Assembly: GCF_018889955.1 (NCBI RefSeq)
Contig: NZ_CP076545.1
Coordinates: 1,612,001 to 1,676,000, forward strand
Origin: Collinsella sp. zg1085
GTDB lineage: Bacteria; Actinomycetota; Coriobacteriia; Coriobacteriales; Coriobacteriaceae
Direction of reading: 5' to 3'
Length of the DNA: 64,000 bases
This document shows, in pieces, positions 44,550 to 52,854 of this stretch; position 1 is the stretch's first letter, and the number at the start of each line of letters is the position of its first letter. The position numbers were made by a program, and so were the translations under genes. Below the pieces are notes generated by a model, which ran no database searches, was not told the origin of the DNA, and saw only the letters and a list, made by a program, of their open reading frames with translations.

Positions 44550-45905
44550 CTACGACGAGCGCTTGGCATCCTTGCGCTTCTGCGCCTCTCTCATGCGCTT
44601 GACGCGAATCTTGTGGACGCTGTAGAACATGGTGGCGACATCGCGGCGGGTGATGGTCGCGTCGGGGGCGTAGGTGCCCTCCGTCGTGTGGTAGGAAACC
44701 CCTGAGGATGCGAGCCACCAAATCTCTCTGGCTCCCAGGGTATTGTCGTTGACATCGGGGTACAGATCGCGCAGGCGCTCGGTCGGCTCGAACGCGGGAG
44801 AACCGTCGAGCAGGTAGAGCATCTGCGCAAGTTCATGGCGTTTGACGTTCATATCGGGCATGAACAACTCGTTGGCCATGACGTCTGCGATACCGGAGTG
44901 CCCCAGCCACATGATAGCTTCGGCATGTGGCGTCTTGCCGTCCACATCGCCGAAGCGGGCACGATCCTCATCGGAGGGCGCATAGTTGATGGCGTTGGAA
45001 TACCGGTACAGCATGGCTGCGACATCGCAGCGGGCCACGAGGACGTCGGGGCGGAAGGTATTGTCGGGATAGCCCTTGGAAATCTTCTGGCGCGCGAGCC
45101 ACCATATCTCCTTGGCGTGGGCTGTGTCCTCGGTGATGTCCGTGAAGGCGAACTGCTCGCGATAGGCCTGGCAGACGTCTTCGACGGGGCCGTCCATGCG
45201 CATGTCGCCCTTCTCGATCCAGATGGCGCGATCGCAGATGCGCTCGACTTGATCCATGGAGTGGCTCACCAGGAGGACGGTGACATCCCCAGAGTCAACA
45301 AAGTGCTTGATGCGCTTCTCACATTTGCGCTGGAAGAAGACGTCGCCAACAGAGAGGGTCTCATCGACGATGAGCACGTCAGGCTCGGTGATTGTCGCGA
45401 TGGCGAAGGCGATTCTCGCCGTCATACCCGAGGAGTAGTTCTTAAGGGGCATGTCCATGAAATCCTCAAGTTCGGCGAACTCGATGATCTCCTCCATTTT
45501 GCTATCGATGAACTCCCTGGTGTAACCGAGGAGCGCGCCGTTGAGATAGATGTTCTCGCGTGCCGTGAGCTCGTAGTCGAATCCCGCGCCCAGCTCGATG
45601 AGAGGCGCGATGTTCCCACGAACGATGCAGTTTCCCGATGTGGGCTCGAGAACCCCGGCGATGACTTTGAGCATGGTGGACTTGCCCGACCCGTTGGTGC
45701 CCACGAGTCCCACGGTCTCACCGCGCTTAATCTTGAATGAGATGTTCTTTAGCGCCTTGAACTCCTCGAAGAAAAGCTCGTGTTTCACGATCTTGATGAA
45801 GTACTCTTTCAAGCTGTTAAGCTGCTCCGATGCCATGTTGAACACCATGGTGACATCGTTGACTTCAATCGCGTGCTCTTCATTCGGCGTGATATCGAAA
45901 GGCAT
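44550..45905 (-). CDS. Polysaccharide-export ABC ATPase with SLH-like C-terminus
   Basis: A 451-residue Wzt/TagH-type ATPase. Walker A GTNGSGKST (69-77), the signature region NYSSGM (157-161), Walker B DVLIVDE (176-182) and the H-loop SHSMD are intact. It energises export of a lipid-linked glycan with the permease at 45914. Instead of the usual glycan-binding Wzt-C domain, residues from about 253 form three SLH-like modules: FTDITEDTAHAKEIWWL, FGDVDGKTPHAEAIMWL and YPDVNDNTLGAREIWWL, each followed by a TF(R)PD/VxRxDxAxM block. SLH modules are normally extracellular and wall-binding; here they must lie in the cytoplasm. The reading frame is uninterrupted, with no sign of misassembly. Confidence 0.9.
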   Translation of the reverse strand: MPFDITPNEEHAIEVNDVTMVFNMASEQLNSLKEYFIKIVKHELFFEEFKALKNISFKIKRGETVGLVGTNGSGKSTMLKVIAGVLEPTSGNCIVRGNIAPLIELGAGFDYELTARENIYLNGALLGYTREFIDSKMEEIIEFAELEDFMDMPLKNYSSGMTARIAFAIATITEPDVLIVDETLSVGDVFFQRKCEKRIKHFVDSGDVTVLLVSHSMDQVERICDRAIWIEKGDMRMDGPVEDVCQAYREQFAFTDITEDTAHAKEIWWLARQKISKGYPDNTFRPDVLVARCDVAAMLYRYSNAINYAPSDEDRARFGDVDGKTPHAEAIMWLGHSGIADVMANELFMPDMNVKRHELAQMLYLLDGSPAFEPTERLRDLYPDVNDNTLGAREIWWLASSGVSYHTTEGTYAPDATITRRDVATMFYSVHKIRVKRMREAQKRKDAKRSS

Positions 45906-45913
45906 GGGTGCTC

Positions 45914-46738
45914 CTAAATATAAAGAATGAATTTGTGCTCGGTTTTATGAAAAATCACATATCCGACAATCATAGCAAGGGCTGCCCACGCGGTACAGCT
46001 CGCTAGCACCGCCATGCTTGGGTTGGTCTGATAGAGGAAGATATCACGCATGAACATGACGAAGGCGTACATAGGATTGGCCTTGAGGATGAGCTGCATC
46101 TTCGGTCCCATATCGTTGATCATAGCGAAATCCCAAAAGAGCGGCGTGGCGTAGGTCCATGCCGTCATGATGACGCCCCACAAGTGGATGACGTCGCGGA
46201 AGAAGACGGACAGCGCTGACAGTGCGAGACCCACGCCCATGCAGAAGAGCATGAGCAGAAACAAGCCCACCGGCAACCATGCGATATGCCAAGTGGGTAT
46301 GATACGGAACCACAGCATGACGATGGCAACGGCGATCAGCGAGAAGAAGAAATTTACAAGGGCAAACAGAACCTTCTGCACAGGAAACACTAAGCGGTGA
46401 ATTTTAACCTTTTTGAGAAGGGATGAGGAGCCAATGATTGACGTGAGTGACGAGCTCGTCGCATCGTTCATAAGGCCAAACGTGATATTGCCCAAGATAA
46501 GGTAGAGCGGATAGTTTACAATGTTCGCGCCGCGTAAACCCGAGAAGAACGTGCTAAACACAGCCGACATGACCACCATCATGAGCAACGGATTGAGGAC
46601 GCTCCAGAGCACCCCGAGAAAGCTTCGCCGGTATTTGAGTTTAAAATCTTTCCCCACGAGCTGTTTGAGGATGTAAACGTCCTTCCTCCAGTCGTTTTCA
46701 TGATGGGAGAGAATGGTATTTTGGTTGGTAGGAACCAC
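45914..46738 (-). CDS. ABC-2 polysaccharide export permease
   Basis: A 274-residue Wzm/TagG-type permease. It has an N-terminal amphipathic part (LVGKDFKLKYRRSFLGVLWS, the classic start of this family), six predicted membrane helices, and the conserved LWGVIMTAWTYATPLFWD segment. It is followed 8 bases later by its ATPase, so the pair is co-translated. It exports a cell-surface polysaccharide made by the surrounding glycosyltransferases. Confidence 0.93.
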   Translation of the reverse strand: MVPTNQNTILSHHENDWRKDVYILKQLVGKDFKLKYRRSFLGVLWSVLNPLLMMVVMSAVFSTFFSGLRGANIVNYPLYLILGNITFGLMNDATSSSLTSIIGSSSLLKKVKIHRLVFPVQKVLFALVNFFFSLIAVAIVMLWFRIIPTWHIAWLPVGLFLLMLFCMGVGLALSALSVFFRDVIHLWGVIMTAWTYATPLFWDFAMINDMGPKMQLILKANPMYAFVMFMRDIFLYQTNPSMAVLASCTAWAALAMIVGYVIFHKTEHKFILYI

Positions 46739-46876
46739 AGATTGACCACCTTCGAGCTCAATTATTTTACATTCTGCTATATTATCATCAAATTATGTTG
46801 CTCATAGAGCCTTACCATTCGGGCTGGACTTACTATACATGCCCTCCCAACCCTTCAAGATTGCGAGATTGTCATT

Positions 46877-48289
46877 ATGAGTGTCAAGTCGAGCATCCGA
46901 TCGGTGCTTCCCGTCACGACACGTGATTTCGAGCACTGGAGCTCCTCGTTGCGTGAGCAGATCGATGCAACCAAAGACGCGGCGAGCGAGCTCCACGAGC
47001 AGTCCACCCAGGAGATCCGAGCGCTTCAGGAGTCGTTCGATCCGCTGCACGACGCGTTTCGCGCGGTGCAGGACCGCTTCGACGCTCTTGATGCGCATCT
47101 CAACAAACCGAGCTACTGCAATTTGGAATACCTCTCCTTGAACCGCGAACATACAGGCAGGCGCATCCTGCTCGCCGGCTGGTACGGTGCGAGCAACTGC
47201 GGCGACGAGCTCATGATGCGCACCATGCTCCAGCATTTCGAGAAACGCGGCGTGCGCGTGTCGGTGCTGCTCTGGGATGATCCCGACTACGATTTCAGCC
47301 GCCTGCCCGCGTGCGCAGATCAAATCCACTACCCGCGCTCCACTTGGGAGCTGCGTCAGCTGGCCGAGTATTTCGATGTACTGGTGTGGGGTGGCGGAGC
47401 GATCATCGATGATCGCCAGTTCAACCATAATCCGCTAAACATCAACACGGGCAATCTACTCGTCTGGTTGAGCGAGGAGATGTTCAAACGCGAAAAGGAA
47501 GTTTACGCCGTAGGTCTGTCGGCAAATGAGTCGCTCGAGGCCGATACGGAGTACGCTCGCCGACTGGCCGCTGTCATCGCGGGTTGCGCCCACGTCTCAT
47601 TACGCGATAGCTATTCGCTTGAGGCACTCACTACCGCAGGGATCGACGTGTCGCGTATCGAGCTGTGCGAGGATATCGTTTTCGGGAACCGCTTCATCGG
47701 GGCGAGCAAGACTACCGCAGGCGATGCTCCACCAGCGGTGGGCGTGACCCTCATGACGGGGGACGTCACCAACGAGCACAACCGTCTCGTGCTCCCGCAC
47801 ATCATCGAGATGGCGAAAGGGCGCTACGGCGAGGGGTGCCGCATCAAGCTGGTTCCGTTCTACAACTTCTGGAAGTTCGACACGACACTCCTGACGCAGC
47901 TCTGCGAGGAGTTGGGCGTGATGGAACAGGTCGAGATTGTCCCGTACACTGATGAGCTGCAGGAGATTGGGCTGCTCGATTGCGACGTGGTGATTGCGTA
48001 CCGCTACCATGCCTGCCTCATTGCCGCGGCATCCGGAATCCCCACGTTGTTTATGTGCGTGGACGACCATCCCCATTATCGAAATAAGATGCGCCGCATC
48101 GCCGAGGTTTTTGGCATGTCCGACAACCTGCTCATGGCGAGCACCTGCTTGGACGACGGCTCGTTCGACGCGCGCTTTGGCGCGCTGCTGGAAGCTCCGG
48201 TTACGCCGTCGATACCTGAGAACCTGTTCCAGGAAACCTTCGATTTCCTCGAGCGTGTCTGCGCTTCTGCGGTAGAGCCACGCGCTTAG
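46877..48289 (+). CDS. Polysaccharide pyruvyltransferase family protein
   Basis: A 470-residue protein. Residues 1-80 look like a helical/coiled-coil extension (TKDAASELHEQSTQEIRALQ). The rest is the PF04230 fold shared by CsaB, WcaK and EpsO: GWYGASNCGDELMMRTML near 97-115, DVLVWGGGAIIDD, then VVIAYRYHACLIAAASGIP. These enzymes add ketal pyruvate from PEP to sugars of surface polymers. CsaB-type pyruvylation creates the ligand of SLH domains. It is divergent from the ABC permease and begins the glycosyltransferase operon. Pyruvylation is inferred from family, and the acceptor sugar is unknown. Confidence 0.85.
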   Translation: MSVKSSIRSVLPVTTRDFEHWSSSLREQIDATKDAASELHEQSTQEIRALQESFDPLHDAFRAVQDRFDALDAHLNKPSYCNLEYLSLNREHTGRRILLAGWYGASNCGDELMMRTMLQHFEKRGVRVSVLLWDDPDYDFSRLPACADQIHYPRSTWELRQLAEYFDVLVWGGGAIIDDRQFNHNPLNINTGNLLVWLSEEMFKREKEVYAVGLSANESLEADTEYARRLAAVIAGCAHVSLRDSYSLEALTTAGIDVSRIELCEDIVFGNRFIGASKTTAGDAPPAVGVTLMTGDVTNEHNRLVLPHIIEMAKGRYGEGCRIKLVPFYNFWKFDTTLLTQLCEELGVMEQVEIVPYTDELQEIGLLDCDVVIAYRYHACLIAAASGIPTLFMCVDDHPHYRNKMRRIAEVFGMSDNLLMASTCLDDGSFDARFGALLEAPVTPSIPENLFQETFDFLERVCASAVEPRA

Positions 48290-48330
48290 CTACACTGATG
48301 TCCGTTATGTCACCTAGGAGATTAGCTGTT

Positions 48331-49437
48331 ATGTCACCCAAAGTTTCAGTGGTCGTGCCCGTTTACAACGTTGCCGCGTTCCTTCCCGCCTGCCTCGATT
48401 CCATATGCGCCCAGACGCTCGAGGACATTGAGATTATCGTTGTCAACGACGGTTCGACTGATAACTCCCTTGAGATTGCTAGGGAGTACGCCGCTCGGGA
48501 TGGGCGCATCAAGGTGCTCACGAAGGAAAACAGGGGGTACGGGCACACGATGAACCTCGGTCTCTCCCAGGCCACGGCTCCCTATATCGGCATCGTCGAG
48601 TCCGATGACTGCGCGCGCCCCGAGATGTTTGAGACGCTGTTCAACCTTGCGGTCAAACACGATGCTGATGTCGTACGCTCCAACTACTGGAATATGTCCC
48701 AAAATGGGACAAGGTTCGATCTAGTCGACGTTTTGAACCTCGCAGGCGCCCCCTATGAGGCGATGTTCGACTCAGCAGATTACCCGGACATCCTGCGCGG
48801 TAGCCCGGCGATCTGGACGGCCATCTACAAAGCGGCGTTCCTCAGGGAGAACAGCATCGAATTCCTAGAGACCCCCGGCGCCTCGTTCCAGGATACGGGC
48901 TTTGCCCTCAAGGCTCTCACGTCCGCTCAGCGCATGGTCATCACGCGGAAAGCTTTTCTGAATTACCGCGTGGACAACGCGGGCTCTTCGGTGAAGTCTG
49001 GCGCCAAGATGTATTGCGTGTGCGATGAGTACCAATCCCTCGAGGAGCACCTTGCTCGGAACCCCCGGCGCGCCGAGGCGTTTCGTTCTGTGATTCCCGC
49101 CAAGAAATATGAGACGTACGTCTGGAACTACAACCGACTAGACATCGCGCTGAAGCCTGAGTTCATGGAGCGCATGTCTCGCGAGTTCGCCGAAGCCAAG
49201 TCCTCGGGTGACCTCAGGCGACCGGCTTTTCAAGACAGGGAGTGGGGCGATCTCATGGAGCTCATCGAGAACCCCACAGCGCTCGGCGGGCGCGACCTCG
49301 CAGTGCAGTACCCGCCTGAGGATTTCAAAGAGCACCAGCGCACGCGCTGCGCCAATGGGCTCATCTCCCGTTTCCACATGTACTACCTGTTCGTCAGGCA
49401 CGCGTTGCGAAAGACCCGATCGAAGGTTGCAGCATGA
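48331..49437 (+). CDS. GT2 family glycosyltransferase A
   Basis: A 368-residue GT-A fold enzyme: VSVVVPVYNVAAFLPACLDS at the start, VNDGSTDNS nucleotide-binding loop and ESDD metal-binding DxD-like motif. I use the ATG at 48331 because AGGAGA precedes it; a tandem ATG at 48298 would add 11 residues. Unlike processive synthases it has no membrane helices. It transfers a single sugar in the cytoplasm during repeat-unit assembly. Closely similar in layout to the enzyme at 50596 (both have ENxGYG, LETPGAS and KFCVCDEY-like blocks), so these two are paralogues. Confidence 0.88.
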   Translation: MSPKVSVVVPVYNVAAFLPACLDSICAQTLEDIEIIVVNDGSTDNSLEIAREYAARDGRIKVLTKENRGYGHTMNLGLSQATAPYIGIVESDDCARPEMFETLFNLAVKHDADVVRSNYWNMSQNGTRFDLVDVLNLAGAPYEAMFDSADYPDILRGSPAIWTAIYKAAFLRENSIEFLETPGASFQDTGFALKALTSAQRMVITRKAFLNYRVDNAGSSVKSGAKMYCVCDEYQSLEEHLARNPRRAEAFRSVIPAKKYETYVWNYNRLDIALKPEFMERMSREFAEAKSSGDLRRPAFQDREWGDLMELIENPTALGGRDLAVQYPPEDFKEHQRTRCANGLISRFHMYYLFVRHALRKTRSKVAA

Positions 49438-50480
49438 ATATGGAACGCAACGAAAGCCCCTGCCCCTTGGTCTCTGTCATTGTCCCTGTGTACAACTCCG
49501 AACGGTATCTGCCCGCGCTACTCGACTCCCTTCAGAGGCAGACCTATCGCGAGCTCGAGATAATCTGCGTGAACGACGGCTCGCGCGACGAAAGCCTAGA
49601 GATTCTGAACGAGCGCGCGGCAGCGGATTCACGCATCGTGGTGGTGGACAAGGAGAACTCCGGCGCGGCCTCTACGCGCAACGTGGGCATCGACCTCGCG
49701 ACGGGAGCGTACCTGTGTTTTGTCGACTCGGACGACCTCGTGGAACCCACGGCCTTCGAGAGGTTGGTGGATGCGGCTCTCGCGCACCAGGCTGACGCGG
49801 TGATCTTCGACATGGATAATTTCGATGACGAGACGGGCGAGACGTCACCCACGAACGCGGTATTCAAGGAGTTTGTGCCCGCCAGGACAGTCTTTCGCCC
49901 CGTCGATATCGACAACTTCTTCAAGCGTGTGGTGGGCTTCACCGTCAACAAGCTCTACCGCACCGCCTACTTAAAAGACCTCTCCCTCAAGTTCCCCTTG
50001 GTTGGGGCGCACGAGGATATGCCATTCACGTACATCGCGTTGAGTCCCGCCGAGCGCCTGTACTACCTTGATGAGACGCTCTACCACTACCGCCGGGCGC
50101 GCAAGGGCAGTCTAAGCGACAATACAAACGACGACTACCGCTTCATGCTTGACGCCCTGCTTGCATTTCGAGACGGCCTGAGGGGTCGTGGACTCTGGGT
50201 CGCGTGCGAGCGCGATTTCGTGAACTACGCCCTGCATATGTGCCACTGGAAGTACACTGTGCTGGGAAAACGGGATCGGTGGGCCTTCAGCGGCGACTTG
50301 CGCGCGCGCGTCTTCGACCTGTTCGAGATTTCCCAGCGTGACCGTGATTATTTCTTCGACGAGGAAGATGCGGCGTTCCTCGAGCGCAACGCACGCCCAG
50401 GTTTCGCCTTTCGCATGGTCACGTGGGGCTGTTTCACTCTGCAGCGCCTCCGGAGGTTGCTCTGGGACGGGAGAGGGTGA
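49434..50480 (+). CDS. GT2 family glycosyltransferase B
   Basis: A 348-residue GT-A enzyme with VSVIVPVYNSERYLPALLDS, VNDGSRDES and DSDD motifs. The start codon overlaps the previous stop (ATGA). The ENSGAASTRNVGIDLATG block is typical of CPS/EPS side-chain transferases. Its C-terminal half differs from its neighbours, so it likely adds a different sugar. Confidence 0.88.
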   Translation: MNMERNESPCPLVSVIVPVYNSERYLPALLDSLQRQTYRELEIICVNDGSRDESLEILNERAAADSRIVVVDKENSGAASTRNVGIDLATGAYLCFVDSDDLVEPTAFERLVDAALAHQADAVIFDMDNFDDETGETSPTNAVFKEFVPARTVFRPVDIDNFFKRVVGFTVNKLYRTAYLKDLSLKFPLVGAHEDMPFTYIALSPAERLYYLDETLYHYRRARKGSLSDNTNDDYRFMLDALLAFRDGLRGRGLWVACERDFVNYALHMCHWKYTVLGKRDRWAFSGDLRARVFDLFEISQRDRDYFFDEEDAAFLERNARPGFAFRMVTWGCFTLQRLRRLLWDGRG

Positions 50481-50595
50481 TCGGCCACGCGCCGTGTGTC
50501 ATCCGCGACCGGAAAGCTGGGGCGGATGGATGGCGGCGCGGATTGGCATGGCAAGACCCACTCGCTCGGCTCTCTGTTGTTAGGACGCGCCCCCT

Positions 50596-51711
50596 ATGGC
50601 TGTAACCCCTCAGATCTCCATCTTGATTCCCATCTACAACGTGGAGCGCTACCTTGAGCAGTGTCTCGACTCAATTCTAGCCCAGTCCTATGGCGATTAT
50701 GAGGCCATCTGCATCAACGACGGCTCGACTGACGGGTCGCGGGCAATCGTTCAGCGCTACCTTGACGCCGACATACGCTTTCGGGTCATCGATAAGGAGA
50801 ACTCGGGATACGGGGCCTCAATGAACCTTGGGCTTGCCGCGGCACGCGGTGAGTTCGTCACCATCTTGGAGGCCGACGACTTTTACGAGCCCGATGCGCT
50901 CGCCGTCCTTTGCGACCTCGCGGTGCGGGAGGCCGCAGATGTTGCGAAGGGAAACTTCTGGTTCTACTGGTCGGAGCCTGCTGAGCGCCGCGAGCTGTTC
51001 GAGTTCGTCGATGCAACGATGACGGGCGGCCTTGTGCATCCGCAGGATTACCCGCAGGTCTTCTACCGCAAGCCGTCGATCTGGTCCGCCCTTTACCGCC
51101 GGACATTCCTCGAGCGTAACCGCATCAGGTTCCTCGAGACCCCCGGTGCCTCATATCAGGATGCGGGGTTCAATTTTAAGGTCTGGGCATGTGCCGAGCG
51201 CGTTATCTGCTCGCAGCGGCCAATCCTCTCCTATCGGCAGGACAACGAAGCCTCCTCGGTAAGGTCTTCTGCGAAGGCGTTTTGCGTGTGCGACGAGTAC
51301 GCGGAGATGCAGCGCTTTCTGATTGAGCGCTTTTCGCCGCGTGCGGATGGTAGAGGGGCACGTCGGGGAGATAATTCGTATGAGAACTTGCAGGGAATCT
51401 TGGAGCGCATGAAGTTCGATACGTATCGGTGGAACTACGACCGCCTCTCGACCGAGCTGCGTCCTGCGTTCCTCTCGAGGTTCTCGCGGGAATTCGCCGA
51501 CGACATGCGCTTGGGGCGCGTCGACCTCGCGCGTTTCGAGCCATGGGCGGAGGCGATGCTTCGCGCGGTGGTGGAGCAGCCCGACGCGTTTGCCGAGGCC
51601 CAGCGCCTGTCCGGCGATGGTGGTCGGATGTCCGCACTGCGGCGCCTCTTGATTTTGGGTGGTCCTCCTCTGGTGTGCCGAGTCTTGTTCGACAAACTGA
51701 AGCGCGCATAA
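50596..51711 (+). CDS. GT2 family glycosyltransferase C
   Basis: A 371-residue GT-A enzyme with ISILIPIYNVERYLEQCLDS, INDGSTDGS and EADD motifs. Paralogue of the enzyme at 48331 by shared blocks (KPSIWSALYRRTFL, RFLETPGASYQDAGF). The preceding 115-base gap holds no gene. The operon continues into the fourth transferase 10 bases later. Confidence 0.88.
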   Translation: MAVTPQISILIPIYNVERYLEQCLDSILAQSYGDYEAICINDGSTDGSRAIVQRYLDADIRFRVIDKENSGYGASMNLGLAAARGEFVTILEADDFYEPDALAVLCDLAVREAADVAKGNFWFYWSEPAERRELFEFVDATMTGGLVHPQDYPQVFYRKPSIWSALYRRTFLERNRIRFLETPGASYQDAGFNFKVWACAERVICSQRPILSYRQDNEASSVRSSAKAFCVCDEYAEMQRFLIERFSPRADGRGARRGDNSYENLQGILERMKFDTYRWNYDRLSTELRPAFLSRFSREFADDMRLGRVDLARFEPWAEAMLRAVVEQPDAFAEAQRLSGDGGRMSALRRLLILGGPPLVCRVLFDKLKRA

Positions 51712-51721
51712 GGGAGGAGTT

Positions 51722-52783
51722 ATGGCACAGATAAGCGTTATTGTTCCCGTGTACAACGTCGAGAATCACCTCGAACGGTGCCTAGAGTCCCTTTGCGCTC
51801 AAACGCTGCACGATATAGAAATCTTGTGCGTGAACGACGGTTCAACCGACGGCTCGCGGCGGGTGCTCGCGGCGTGCGCTCGGCGCGACGAGCGCATTGT
51901 GGTGTTGGATCGCGAGAACGGCGGGCTATCCGCCGCGCGCAACACCGGCATAGACGCGGCGACCTCGCCCCTCGTCTGCTTCTTGGACGCCGATGACCGC
52001 TTTTTCCCCCAAGCGTGCCGGCGGATCGTCGAGGTGCTGGGCGAGACGGGCGCCGATGTGCTCACCTTTGGCGCGCATCCGTATCCACGCGAGGCGGAAA
52101 CGAAGTGGCTCAACATGGTGCTCAGTCCCCGCGATATCGTGTACGAGTCTTTTGATTCTGCCCTGCTGTTCGAGGAGGCATCCCGGCCGTTCGCTTGGCG
52201 CACCGCGTGTCGCTCCGACTTCCTCCATCGAAGCGGTGTGCGCTTCGATGAGTCGCTCGCGTTCGGCGAGGATCAGGTATTCGATTTCGCCATTTACCCT
52301 CGTTCGTCCAAGACGGTGCTCATCGCCGAAAAGTTGTACGAGTATCGCGTGTCCCGCTCCGGGTCGCTCATGGACCGCTTCCACCGGAATCCGTATGCGA
52401 TGATGCACGAGCATGTGCGCATCATCGAGCGCGTTTTTGCCGACTGGTCAAGTCTTAAGCTCCCCGATGGCGGGAGCTGTCTCGAGCGTCATGCGAGCCG
52501 CATGCTGTCGTGGGTGGTGGAGTTCGCACTCTACGATTCCCTGAGCCTCGATGATGGCGCCTGGCTGCTAATTGCAGATGCCCTGCGGCCGACCCTCCGG
52601 AGCCTTGCCGCACCCCAGGTACTGGCGGCATGCTCCCGGGGCGAGCGCGCAATCTTGAACGCCGCGCTCGAGGGAGGCACCGTCTTCCGTGCGAGACGGC
52701 GGGTGCTCGCCGTGCGCTATTACCTAGAGCAGCGCGGTCTCAAGCAGGGTCTTGAGGCCGTGCGCGACTGGTTGCGGCGGTGA
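51722..52783 (+). CDS. GT2 family glycosyltransferase D
   Basis: A 353-residue GT-A enzyme with ISVIVPVYNVENHLERCLES, VNDGSTDGS and DADD motifs and GGLSAARNTG. GGGAGGAG is directly upstream of the ATG. It is the last gene of the plus-strand series, convergent with the GH25-type gene. Four GT2 enzymes suggest a repeat unit of about four or five sugars (inference). Confidence 0.88.
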   Translation: MAQISVIVPVYNVENHLERCLESLCAQTLHDIEILCVNDGSTDGSRRVLAACARRDERIVVLDRENGGLSAARNTGIDAATSPLVCFLDADDRFFPQACRRIVEVLGETGADVLTFGAHPYPREAETKWLNMVLSPRDIVYESFDSALLFEEASRPFAWRTACRSDFLHRSGVRFDESLAFGEDQVFDFAIYPRSSKTVLIAEKLYEYRVSRSGSLMDRFHRNPYAMMHEHVRIIERVFADWSSLKLPDGGSCLERHASRMLSWVVEFALYDSLSLDDGAWLLIADALRPTLRSLAAPQVLAACSRGERAILNAALEGGTVFRARRRVLAVRYYLEQRGLKQGLEAVRDWLRR

Positions 52784-52854
52784 GGGGTGAAGACGGCGCG
52801 CGACCAGCACTCCGGCGGCGCGGGCAAGCTGATGGGGTGTCCAGCTCACGCGGA

